A program made the translations under genes and the position numbers. A stretch of DNA of 6,529 nucleotides from Verrucomicrobia bacterium TMED56. Lineage in GTDB: Bacteria; Verrucomicrobiota; Verrucomicrobiia; Opitutales; Seribacteraceae. Shown piece by piece: positions 1-6,529 of the stretch; position 1 is the stretch's first letter; each line of letters starts with the position of its first letter. The stretch covers positions 4,797 through 11,325 of the forward strand of contig NHDJ01000077.1 in NCBI GenBank assembly GCA_002167265.1. The letters are read 5' to 3'. The notes below the pieces were generated by a model. The model worked only from the letters and a program-made list of their open reading frames with translations, ran no database searches and was not told where the DNA came from.

Positions 1-296
1 AGTTGAGGAGAAAGATCAGACACAGTACTAAAAGCACTGACTCCAGTATATGTAAGAACTCCAGTAGAATTATTATATGCTATTGAGCCTAATCCTCCAG
101 CATTACTAATACTTATAAGTCCTCTTATTGCGGCTGAATCAAGATCATCTGCATGCTGTAATTTTGTTATCATACCAGTCATACTTGAGTCATATAAGAA
201 ATGACTTTGAACGTCTCCCAAATCATTAGATATTTGGTTTACCTTTGTAACCAACGTTGAAAGTGGATCTGTTAAAGTTACTACTGTTTTAGCCAT
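1..296 (-). CDS. Probable tail-fibre-like protein, N-terminal part
   Basis: An open frame begins with ATG at 296 and stays open to the left edge, giving 98 full codons and no stop. It starts MAKTVVTLTDPLSTLVTKVN, continues QISNDLGDVQSHFLYDSSMT (20-39), and from residue 60 reads LISISNAGGLGSIAYNNSTG (60-79) then VLTYTGVSAFSTVSDLSPQ. The 'LISxSxAGGxGSxxYNxSTGVxTYTG' pattern is a recurrent unit of fibre and other long repetitive structural proteins in marine phages. The early 'L-V-T-K-x-N-x-I-S-x-x-L-G-D' segment is also common at the start of such proteins and is probably helical. The start is well placed: 3 bases after the preceding stop, with GGA 9 bases upstream. Position after the baseplate gene block suits a fibre subunit that contacts the host. 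The receptor-binding end, if any, is outside the window; the fibre assignment is by pattern and position. Confidence 0.7.
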   Translation of the reverse strand, partial: MAKTVVTLTDPLSTLVTKVNQISNDLGDVQSHFLYDSSMTGMITKLQHADDLDSAAIRGLISISNAGGLGSIAYNNSTGVLTYTGVSAFSTVSDLSPQ

Positions 297-299
297 TTT

Positions 300-536
300 T
301 TACCATCCGTCTGCTAATTTAGTTAAAAGAGATTTCATTTCTCCAATGTCCTCTTTTAAATTTTTAATATCATCTTTCATACTGTTAAACTCTTCAGTTT
401 TTCTTTTTGAAAGTAATTTCCTTTGTCGAGCTCGTTCTATCTCACTCTTATTTGTATTTAGAATAGCACCAGTTTCTTTATCTCTGACAAGTCCACCTGA
501 ACCTTCTACATTTATATATTGCATGTCGTCTTTCAT
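300..536 (-). CDS. Small coiled-coil phage protein, probable structural accessory
   Basis: 78 residues in two parts. Residues 6-30 read QYINVEGSGGLVRDKETGAI followed by LNTNK, a 'GLVRDxxTGAIxNT' pattern that I associate with small proteins encoded among structural genes of marine T4-like phages. A basic segment RARQRKLLSKRK (35-46) follows. Residues 50-74 are a clean heptad: F50, M53, I57, L60, I64, M67, L71, L74 alternate 3-4-3-4-3-4-3 with charged residues between, so a parallel oligomeric coiled coil is likely. The ATG overlaps the stop of the large upstream gene as TAATG. The nearest purine-rich element, GAGGGTGA, is about 16 bases or more upstream, too far to be a normal ribosome site, so translation probably depends on re-initiation. 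An alternative ATG at 524 (MQYIN...) would drop only four residues. No biochemical function can be assigned; position between a baseplate protein and a fibre gene suggests a linker, chaperone or minor virion part. Confidence 0.75.
   Translation of the reverse strand: MKDDMQYINVEGSGGLVRDKETGAILNTNKSEIERARQRKLLSKRKTEEFNSMKDDIKNLKEDIGEMKSLLTKLADGW
303..308 (-). promoter_or_regulatory. Probable ribosome binding site of the fibre gene
   Basis: The last two sense codons of the 78-residue gene, GGA TGG (Gly-Trp), precede TAA AAA ATG. GGA lies 9 bases before the ATG at 296, giving a modest Shine-Dalgarno match placed inside the upstream coding sequence. Confidence 0.45.
509..516 (-). promoter_or_regulatory. 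Weak candidate late promoter (TATAAATG) inside the small gene
   Basis: On the minus strand the sequence reads CAATATATAAATGTAG; TATAAATG differs by one base from the T4 late element TATAAATA. It lies about 210 bases upstream of the fibre start. The bases also encode Tyr-Ile-Asn-Val of the 78-residue protein, and such a short AT-rich match arises easily by chance here, so this is only a possibility. Confidence 0.15.
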
Positions 537-538
537 TA
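534..538 (-). promoter_or_regulatory. TAATG stop-start overlap coupling two genes
   Basis: The TAA of the 1793-residue gene (538-536) and the ATG of the 78-residue gene (536-534) share one A. With no properly spaced Shine-Dalgarno sequence before this ATG, the arrangement points to termination-reinitiation, which would tie the output of the small protein to that of the giant one. Confidence 0.6.
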
Positions 539-3500
539 TGTTGCTAGTGCTATCACCCTCATGTCTCTTAACACTGGAACTTTAGAAGAATTGAATCCAG
601 TGAAAACTATTTTTAATTTAAATTGAGTAAATGGATCGAGATTACCACCTACTCCACCTATTAAGAAAGTATGATCTCTAAAGATGTTTGGATTATCATC
701 TGTTGCAACCGGAACTTCTCGAATTGCTAGAGTATAACTTTCATTTGTAATATTTACACCATCAGTTGCAGTTTTAAAATATAAATCAAATGATGAATTA
801 TTTGGAATATTTGCTGCTATAATAACTTTTATTCCAACTGCATCTTCAGCTAATGTAATTGTTCTTGCTATATGTTTTGAAGCTGAACTACCTTCTATAG
901 GATCTGTCTCCGCCTTGTATGCTATAGGAACACTGAATCCGTTTGATGTTGCAGCTGCATCTTGTTTATCAATAAGATTATTAACAACAGTTAATGAAGT
1001 TCTTTGTAAATCGATAACTGGAGAAACGTTTGGATCAGATGTAACCATACCAATTCTAACATGAGCTGATCTTTGATTCGGGTTATTTGTAGTACTAATA
1101 TTTCCAGATTTTAATTCGTTTTCTCTTGATGCAATTAATTTTGGATTATCAACTGTGTTATTTCTGTTTAATGAAATAGGCTTAAAATTAGTATCTCTGG
1201 TGTAAGGTGTTTCACTGCCACCAAAAGATTTTCCATCATGAAACTTAGCATCTCCGGCTACTTGAGTTGAAGGAGGAGCTAAGAATTGTATGTTTGGTAC
1301 AAATGTATCAAATTGCATATTCTGACTTGCTCTTAATGCACTTCCTCCACCTGAGACTGTACCAGTAGCCGCAGAACCATCTGCTACAAATTGATATCCG
1401 GTCCAATCAACTTTTGTAATTGTTCTTCCGCCATCGAGTTCAGATCCTAGTATTCCTGAATTACTGCTTCCTCCAATTTCAGCTGATACGAAAGCAGATG
1501 AATCTGAAGTTGTAACTCCGTTTATTGTAACTAAGTCACTTACGTTGAAACCATGACCGGGTTGGTAAACAGAAACTGTTGTTGATGAATTTGTAGTTGT
1601 AATAGGATCTGTGTTTAGCAACATCGGAGCAACATTACCATTTTCTAATGTAGCTAATCCAGATGATACAAAGTTCGCTTTAAATATTGTGAACATTAAA
1701 TCTTGATGTTGATCTGCTGTCCAAGTTGAACCATTTTGAGATTTAAATAAAGACCCTAATGAAGGTTGTTGTGTAACTCTTCTTTCAGTTGATTCTACAA
1801 TAAAATCTCCGGACTTAGCTGTGTAACATGTATATTCATTAGATTGAGCTACTACTACTATTGCATATTCAGTAAAAGGCTTTAGATAAATAGGCTCTTC
1901 AAAAACAAAGTCTGTTGGATTTCCTTGCACAGTTGTTAAATTATTTCCTTCTGCAGCTACGTTAACAGAAGAAGGTCCTAAAAATTTGGTAGCTCCAGGA
2001 ACTACAGCTAAAGCTGGAACTCCAGCTTCAACAGGCCTTATTTGAACTTGTACTGGAACATTACTATCTTTTGTTGCAAAAAACAATCTTACTTTAGTAA
2101 CAAATATTCCAGATGATTGCTCAACCATAAATGTTTGAGCTAAAGGATCATACCAGCTACAATCTGAGACTGTAACTTCATTTGAAAAATTATTTCCGAT
2201 ATTACTACCTACTGAGTATCTAGAACCGCCACCGAATACACTGGCTATGCCGCCATCTCTGTCATTTCCCCATTGAACTAAAGTACCAGTTGATGGTCGA
2301 TCATTATCATCTCTGCTGGTGTATGCAGCTCTTCTAGATACTTCTCGTGAACCCGCGCTCAACGTAATATTTCTAGTAGAAAGGATTGTGTCTTGTTCTG
2401 TTTCTAAAACTCCACGTGATGTGAATATGGCGTTAGCTTTAGCAGTTGAAACACTATCTTCATTTACACTAATATCTAAAAGTTTAAATTCATTATCACC
2501 AGTTCTAAATTTTATAGCATCAGTATTTGGTATAAAGAAAGATCCTATTAGAGAACCTGAATCTGTAGTTGTTAAATTACTTGATCCACTAGGGTGACTT
2601 GTAGCTCTATTATATCTACTACCAAAATCTTCGTCTAATGTGGAAAATCTAGTAAATGAAGGTTCAGTTCTTACCCAACTAGAAACATCTACTCCATTAA
2701 AGAAAGCAAACATTCTACTATTAGCTTTCAGTCCTTGAGCTCTGAAGAATACTTTCTTAGATCTCATGAATGGTATGAGAGCTATATCAATAACTCGTGT
2801 TCCTATTAATGTTCTTATGACTTCATTTGAAGCTACAAAATTTGTCTGCTTAGTAGTTATTATTTGGTTTCCAACTTGATTCTCTACTTGTCTTTCTGAA
2901 AGTTGTTGGTTTGCTGTTAATGAAGCAGCTTCAGTACCTGACCAATTCCATTCCCAATTATTCCAGTTATTAGCTAAAGATTTATCTATCTTAACACCGC
3001 CATCTAAAACTCTCGGAGCAGCTTTTCTTGATTCTTTCCAATCATCAGATGAAGGTGAAAGATCTATAAATCCTACATTAGTTATAACATTGAAGGGATT
3101 TACATTTTCAGTTTGAGTTGCTAGTAATTGAGAAAATGCAGAATCTTCTCCATGGTCTAAATATAAATTATCGCCTTTTATTACTACTCCTGAATTATTT
3201 GAATTTAAAGCTCTAGAAGTAGCAGAGTCATATATTAACTTTACATTATCTTCCCAGAAAGATGGTCTTAATATTTTTTGTTGTGGACTTATTGCAGCTC
3301 GATATTCAGCTGAAAGAGTATCTGCTTGAAAATGATTAGCAAAATTATCTACAACAAATCCTGCTTTAGTTCTATTATTTCCTGAAGAATCAATAACTTC
3401 AAAATTTCTTGTATCAACTTCTAGCAAACTTAATGCTGTTGTTTCTTCGAGTTTATCAATGCGTTTTTCAATTTGGCCAATATCTTGCATAGTGAATCTT

Positions 3501-5917
3501 TTAGATTCTATTTTTTCCAATGTAAGATCTGAATCATTAATTGTAAAAGCATTAAGACTAACATTGTATAAATCTAAAGCTCCGCCAGGAGTTTCAACTT
3601 CTTGTAAATCGAATTCACTAGCGCCTTTTAAATATTTTAAATTATTGTCATTTGTAACTACAATCTTGTCTCTTCTTGGTAGATAATATTCTATGTCAGA
3701 TGACATAACATCTGTGTTCTTTGGTATTTCATTTATTATAGAAGAGAATCCAGCTGATCCAAAATTTCCAGCAGAATCAACTACAGGTCTGAAATCTATT
3801 ACATTACGTAATTCAATTTCTTTATTCTCTCTTGTAATAAAATTAGGAATCTTTGAATAACTTACTGAAGCAGGATAAGATTGAGCTGTAAAAAATTGTC
3901 CAGCTCCATGTGTAAAATGTCTGAACACTACATGAATTGGATTGGTTTGAGTTTGACCTGGTCTTAGTATCAATCTAGCTAAATCATAATGATTGTCTCT
4001 TTGACCATTGTCGATAATAAATTTACTTGATACATCTACACCACTAGAATTAGTATCCTTTATTGAAGTAATATCAAATAAATCTGGTTTAGCTAAATGG
4101 TATGATGTGACACCATTTACTGTTGTAGGACCTATAACTTTTGTTACAGTAGCTAGGGTTTTTGTTCTTTGTATTGCAGAAGCAGCTACTGCTTTATTAA
4201 TATATCCTAATGCAACAATACTTTTACTCTTCGGCCCGCCGGTTATTGCAGCAGATGTAGTTCCAGATCCTGAAACCGTTGGAGCAAATGCTGCACTATC
4301 TACAGAAGCAAATACCCAATCTGAAGTATTAGTATATGTTTCATTTGATAGAGTACTAAATGTAGCAGCTCCACTTGCATCTGTTGTGGCTGTTAATTTT
4401 CTTTGGACTGTAAGGTTAAAATCTGATAAGGCCTTTGGTCTATCTTTAGGCAATTGAAATAGAAGATCATGATTTTCTGTAGATCTTAATACTGTCTGAC
4501 CATTATCTTGTACAGGATTAAAGAACACTGTAGCTGAAGGGCCAATACTTCGAGTTGTTCTAAAACTCTTGCCGGAGTACATTTCAATATTTTGTAAATA
4601 GTACTTATAAGGACCAAGAGTTGAGCCAGGTATTCCAGTAACTCCACCTTTTTCTACAGCTTTAACTCTACATTGTCCTATAGCATTTCCTGATGCATCA
4701 GCTGCATCAAATATTGTACAACTATCTACAAATGGTGTAGGAAGGCCTTTTGCTCCTCTGTCAGTACCAGCTCCCATGTTAATACCATCACAGCCACTAT
4801 CTTGCACAAAAACAAAGTTTCCATAGTTGGCAGCAATTGCTTCATTGTTTAAGGTTTTAGTTGATTGTGCTCTTGGTACGTTTAAAGGTAAAGAGTTAGG
4901 TTGTACACGATAACCGTCAACATATGCTATACCATTACTTAAATTTAATGTTAATGATGAATCATCAGCTGAATCAAACTTTGCAATAAATTGTTTTGCT
5001 ATGTAATTTCCTGATTCTTCTTTAGTTCTTTTAGCTAATAATTCATTAATTGTATTATATTCATTACCAACTTCTGGTTGGCTAGTTACAGAGCCATTGA
5101 TAATATTAGCAATACTTACAAATTTATCGGTGTCTGCTACAAGATCTTGTGTGGTTAAATTTAACCTAATGCGATATCTATCTGCGCCTGGAGCAGAGAT
5201 GTTTGGTGAAGCTCCTTGATTATCAAATAAGGTTGTATCATCAGCTGATGTAACAATATCTTGAGTTACAGTAAATCCTAAAGCTTTACTCGGATTAGTC
5301 GTATATCTTGATATAATTTTTGATTGTGGTTGAGCATTTACCAAATGGCCTTCAACATAAAAGTCTCCATCAGCTACAGAAGCTCGAGTTCCTCGTCCTA
5401 TCGCAGGATTTAAATTAGAATTAGTAGTTTGAACTGTAAGAGTAGTGCCAGCTCCATTTGTCATATTTTCTTGTGGAGACATTCGAATTGGAGATGCTCC
5501 TGCAGTTCCAGAAGAAGTACTTGTATAATTAACATATAATGTAGCCGGTTTATCAGTACCACTGTCTTGAAGAACATCAATAACTTTAGCTTTAATTCCT
5601 GATGATGCACCGGTAAATTCAGTATTGAGTATTCCTGGAGCTACAGAAGAATCCATGGCATTAGTTGAAGTATCTAGTTTAATAAATTCTATTTGATTGT
5701 TAACTGTGACACCCCCTGGTCTTACCATAGCACCTTCTTTGAAAATGTTATCACCCATTCTTTCAATCTCTTTTTGTATAATGGTTTGAGATTGAGTTAA
5801 TTCACGAGCTTGTAATGTTTTTCCACTATTAAATAATATTCTGTGAAAATTATTACTATCCTTAAAGTCGTCTTTATAGGTGCTACTGAATATTGTACTA
5901 TTATATGCTGTTGCCAT
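536..5917 (-). CDS. Giant DUF4815-type virion structural protein (baseplate/tail periphery)
   Basis: 1793 residues, intact, with ATG at 5917 and an AAGG ribosome site. The N-terminus is a DUF4815 start: TYKDDFKDSNNFHRILFNSG (13-32), then TLQARELTQSQ and IERMGDNIFKEGAMVRPGG. Further family-like blocks follow: NGIAYVDGYRVQP (328-340), ELRNVIDFRPVVD (702-714), a short helical heptad stretch IGQIEKRIDKLEET (813-826), a Trp-rich patch (W985, W988, W990, W992), IPFMRSKKVFFRAQGLKANS (1048-1067) with AFFNGVDVSSWV, WYDPLAQTFMVE (1255-1266), and a C-terminus SSKVPVLRDMRVIALAT (1777-1793). Residues about 1444-1525 form a separate beta-rich stretch beginning VSVYQPGHGFNVSDLVTING. There is no signal peptide or membrane segment, as expected for a virion protein. 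In marine T4-like phages such proteins sit right after gp8 and are virion components, occupying the place of T4 gp9/gp10. The exact position in the particle is not known to me. Only five Cys are present (376, 400, 416, 1253, 1364). Family assignment is strong; a baseplate or fibre-anchoring role is inferred from order. Confidence 0.88.
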   Translation of the reverse strand: MATAYNSTIFSSTYKDDFKDSNNFHRILFNSGKTLQARELTQSQTIIQKEIERMGDNIFKEGAMVRPGGVTVNNQIEFIKLDTSTNAMDSSVAPGILNTEFTGASSGIKAKVIDVLQDSGTDKPATLYVNYTSTSSGTAGASPIRMSPQENMTNGAGTTLTVQTTNSNLNPAIGRGTRASVADGDFYVEGHLVNAQPQSKIISRYTTNPSKALGFTVTQDIVTSADDTTLFDNQGASPNISAPGADRYRIRLNLTTQDLVADTDKFVSIANIINGSVTSQPEVGNEYNTINELLAKRTKEESGNYIAKQFIAKFDSADDSSLTLNLSNGIAYVDGYRVQPNSLPLNVPRAQSTKTLNNEAIAANYGNFVFVQDSGCDGINMGAGTDRGAKGLPTPFVDSCTIFDAADASGNAIGQCRVKAVEKGGVTGIPGSTLGPYKYYLQNIEMYSGKSFRTTRSIGPSATVFFNPVQDNGQTVLRSTENHDLLFQLPKDRPKALSDFNLTVQRKLTATTDASGAATFSTLSNETYTNTSDWVFASVDSAAFAPTVSGSGTTSAAITGGPKSKSIVALGYINKAVAASAIQRTKTLATVTKVIGPTTVNGVTSYHLAKPDLFDITSIKDTNSSGVDVSSKFIIDNGQRDNHYDLARLILRPGQTQTNPIHVVFRHFTHGAGQFFTAQSYPASVSYSKIPNFITRENKEIELRNVIDFRPVVDSAGNFGSAGFSSIINEIPKNTDVMSSDIEYYLPRRDKIVVTNDNNLKYLKGASEFDLQEVETPGGALDLYNVSLNAFTINDSDLTLEKIESKRFTMQDIGQIEKRIDKLEETTALSLLEVDTRNFEVIDSSGNNRTKAGFVVDNFANHFQADTLSAEYRAAISPQQKILRPSFWEDNVKLIYDSATSRALNSNNSGVVIKGDNLYLDHGEDSAFSQLLATQTENVNPFNVITNVGFIDLSPSSDDWKESRKAAPRVLDGGVKIDKSLANNWNNWEWNWSGTEAASLTANQQLSERQVENQVGNQIITTKQTNFVASNEVIRTLIGTRVIDIALIPFMRSKKVFFRAQGLKANSRMFAFFNGVDVSSWVRTEPSFTRFSTLDEDFGSRYNRATSHPSGSSNLTTTDSGSLIGSFFIPNTDAIKFRTGDNEFKLLDISVNEDSVSTAKANAIFTSRGVLETEQDTILSTRNITLSAGSREVSRRAAYTSRDDNDRPSTGTLVQWGNDRDGGIASVFGGGSRYSVGSNIGNNFSNEVTVSDCSWYDPLAQTFMVEQSSGIFVTKVRLFFATKDSNVPVQVQIRPVEAGVPALAVVPGATKFLGPSSVNVAAEGNNLTTVQGNPTDFVFEEPIYLKPFTEYAIVVVAQSNEYTCYTAKSGDFIVESTERRVTQQPSLGSLFKSQNGSTWTADQHQDLMFTIFKANFVSSGLATLENGNVAPMLLNTDPITTTNSSTTVSVYQPGHGFNVSDLVTINGVTTSDSSAFVSAEIGGSSNSGILGSELDGGRTITKVDWTGYQFVADGSAATGTVSGGGSALRASQNMQFDTFVPNIQFLAPPSTQVAGDAKFHDGKSFGGSETPYTRDTNFKPISLNRNNTVDNPKLIASRENELKSGNISTTNNPNQRSAHVRIGMVTSDPNVSPVIDLQRTSLTVVNNLIDKQDAAATSNGFSVPIAYKAETDPIEGSSASKHIARTITLAEDAVGIKVIIAANIPNNSSFDLYFKTATDGVNITNESYTLAIREVPVATDDNPNIFRDHTFLIGGVGGNLDPFTQFKLKIVFTGFNSSKVPVLRDMRVIALAT
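1343..1588 (-). other. Gly/Ser/Thr-rich beta domain near the C-terminus of the DUF4815 protein
   Basis: Residues about 1444-1525 run from STTVSVYQPGHGFNVSDLVT through RTITKVDWTGYQFVADGSAA to GTVSGGG. The order 'V-x-x-P-x-HGF-x-x-x-D-x-V-x-I-x-GV ... I-T-K-V-D-x-x-x-Y-x-F-x-A ... GGG' resembles small beta-sandwich modules common in phage tail and adhesion proteins. It separates the block ending DLMFTIFKANF (1406-1416) from the C-terminal block beginning near QFDTFVPNIQF (1535-1545). It may be an exposed module; the fold is inferred from pattern only. Confidence 0.4.
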
Positions 5918-5929
5918 TATCTTACCTTA
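5918..5929 (-). promoter_or_regulatory. Ribosome binding site of the DUF4815 gene, overlapping the gp8 stop
   Basis: Read on the minus strand the junction is TAAGGTAAGATAATG. AAGG shares its AA with the TAA stop of gp8 and lies 7 bases before the ATG at 5917. This fixes the start of the large gene and suggests that ribosomes finishing gp8 can pass directly to it. Confidence 0.7.
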
Positions 5930-6529
5930 AATTGAAATAACTACTTTTATGTCTTCTGTTTGTGCTGCACTTCTAATTACTGGAGCTCTGTTTTCTAAAT
6001 AATATATATCGAACTTATCAGGGAATATATTATTGGTTCCCATACCACCTTCACGACTAGCAGCTGGACCTAACGCACTTCCAGCAGAAGCGATTGTTGC
6101 AGTTAAACTTGCACCAGTGATAGTTTCTCCGGCCGCAAAAGCTTGATATCCAGTTGAATCACTTTGATGAATATGAATAACTGAACTATCTCTTTGATCT
6201 ACGTAGGCTTTAGCTCCAGATGTTCCACCCGTTATAAGAGTATCAACTGGAAAATCTATAGCTCCTGTCATTTTAATATTTCGATTTGCTCGAGCAACTG
6301 TGTCTGTAAATAGTGAAGATGAGTCAGCACCATGCGGATTTCTTAATAACATAATCTGTCTAAAATCTTGACCTATATTAAATGCTAAAGATTCTGCTCC
6401 AGAAGGTTTTGTATTGAACATCATTTTAGTAGCTCTTAAGTCGTCTCTTGCATCTGCACCGTGACCATTTCTCGGGGCAAGAACTGGTCTAGCTTTAGCA
6501 CCAGAGCCTCCTCCTCCTGATATCAATAC
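5927..6529 (-). CDS. 8: Baseplate wedge subunit gp8 (T4-like), C-terminal part
   Basis: This is the C-terminal 200 residues of a T4-type gp8, a structural subunit of the baseplate wedge that joins the gp6/gp7/gp10/gp53 wedge complex in myoviruses. The ending reads YYLENRAPVIRSAAQTEDIK (visible residues 176-195), which lines up with the T4 gp8 ending as I recall it, YMENRPPIIMAMDQTEEI. Further in, FRQIMLLRNP (56-65) corresponds to FRQISIITNP in T4. A GHGAD motif (22-26) is typical of marine T4-like gp8 homologues. The frame stays open to the right edge; T4 gp8 is about 334 residues, so roughly the N-terminal 40% is missing. The TTG at 6526 is internal, not a start, because a GTA codon in frame precedes it. 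Between the two T4-matching blocks this protein carries about 100 residues where T4 has about 35, so it has an insertion. The gene ends in TAA 9 bases before the next gene. Identification is firm; the role is from the T4 family. Confidence 0.9.
   Translation of the reverse strand, partial: VLISGGGGSGAKARPVLAPRNGHGADARDDLRATKMMFNTKPSGAESLAFNIGQDFRQIMLLRNPHGADSSSLFTDTVARANRNIKMTGAIDFPVDTLITGGTSGAKAYVDQRDSSVIHIHQSDSTGYQAFAAGETITGASLTATIASAGSALGPAASREGGMGTNNIFPDKFDIYYLENRAPVIRSAAQTEDIKVVISI
6083..6241 (-). other. Beta-rich G-x-S-G-x-K-A module inserted in gp8
   Basis: Visible gp8 residues 97-149 carry TGGTSGAKAYV (100-110), then a hydrophobic strand-like stretch SVIHIHQS, then FAAGETITGASLTATIAS. 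This pattern of 'TGxxSGxxAxV, strand, F-x-x-GE-x-ITG' recurs in marine phage virion proteins and looks like a small beta module. The same order of elements is seen in the next gene at residues 102-166 (5420-5614). T4 gp8 has no room for it. The boundaries are approximate and the fold is an inference. Confidence 0.45.

Noticed and set aside
346..585. 79-codon plus-strand frame with a hydrophobic start that resembles a membrane segment
   Set aside because: The hydrophobic look is the antisense image of the Lys/Glu-rich coiled coil of the 78-residue gene; the frame also spans the junction of two minus-strand genes.
2319..2597. 92-codon plus-strand open frame
   Set aside because: Antisense to conserved parts of the giant protein, with no family pattern in its translation.
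3459..3686. 75-codon plus-strand open frame
   Set aside because: Antisense to the coiled-coil region of the giant protein; no independent coding evidence.
4008..4457. 149-codon plus-strand open frame
   Set aside because: It lies antisense within the strongly supported 1793-residue gene, has no recognisable domain and no ribosome site, and reflects the low stop frequency opposite Ser/Thr/Ala-rich coding sequence.
5918..5926. Possible terminator or promoter between gp8 and the giant gene
   Set aside because: Only 9 bases are available and they hold the ribosome site; no hairpin or promoter element is visible.
6524..6526. TTG as the start of the right-hand gene
   Set aside because: The frame continues upstream to the window edge and homology to T4 gp8 places this point well inside the protein.
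6200..6529. Repeated HGAD peptide in gp8 (visible residues 23-26 and 66-69) as an internal duplication
   Set aside because: Flanking residues do not align (NGHGADARDD against NPHGADSSSL), so four shared residues are probably coincidence; the first belongs to a common gp8 GHG motif.
1..6529. Search for tRNA, CRISPR, insertion sequence, attachment site, defence or toxin genes
   Set aside because: Nearly every base is in one of four minus-strand structural frames and no such pattern was seen; there is no non-coding stretch longer than 9 bases.

Overview
The window is a compact piece of the tail/baseplate module of a tailed, T4-like (myovirus-type) phage, most likely marine. The clearest anchor is the right-hand gene, whose C-terminus matches T4 baseplate wedge protein gp8. 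It is followed by a very large DUF4815-type virion protein of the kind seen after gp8 in cyanophages and in Pelagibacter myoviruses. Base composition is AT-rich (roughly one third G+C by eye) and codons strongly favour A/T in third position. This fits a phage of an AT-rich marine host such as SAR11 or low-GC Prochlorococcus, but the host is an inference.

All genes lie on the minus strand, so the transcription order runs from right to left. (1) 6529-5927: the C-terminal 200 residues of gp8, with the 5' end cut by the window edge. (2) 5917-536: a 1793-residue DUF4815 virion structural protein that fills over 80% of the window. (3) 536-300: a 78-residue protein with a clean heptad coiled coil. 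(4) 296-1: the N-terminal 98 codons of a probable tail-fibre or fibre-associated protein, running off the left edge.

Packing is extremely tight: 9 bases between genes 1 and 2, a 1-base TAATG overlap between 2 and 3, and 3 bases between 3 and 4. Ribosome-binding signals for genes 2 and 4 lie over the end of the preceding gene. I see no terminator, tRNA, CRISPR array, mobile element or convincing promoter, so this looks like the interior of one late structural operon. Gene content follows T4 synteny after gp8, but the slot that holds gp9 to gp12 in T4 holds here one giant multidomain protein plus a small coiled-coil protein and a fibre gene. The products probably assemble together at the outer baseplate and its fibre attachment points.

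I do not see a novel defence or mobile system. The points worth a second look are a beta-rich module with a G-x-S-G-x-K-A motif that appears both as an insertion in gp8 and in the neighbouring DUF4815 protein, the small coiled-coil gene translated through a stop-start overlap, and the fibre gene cut off at the left edge.
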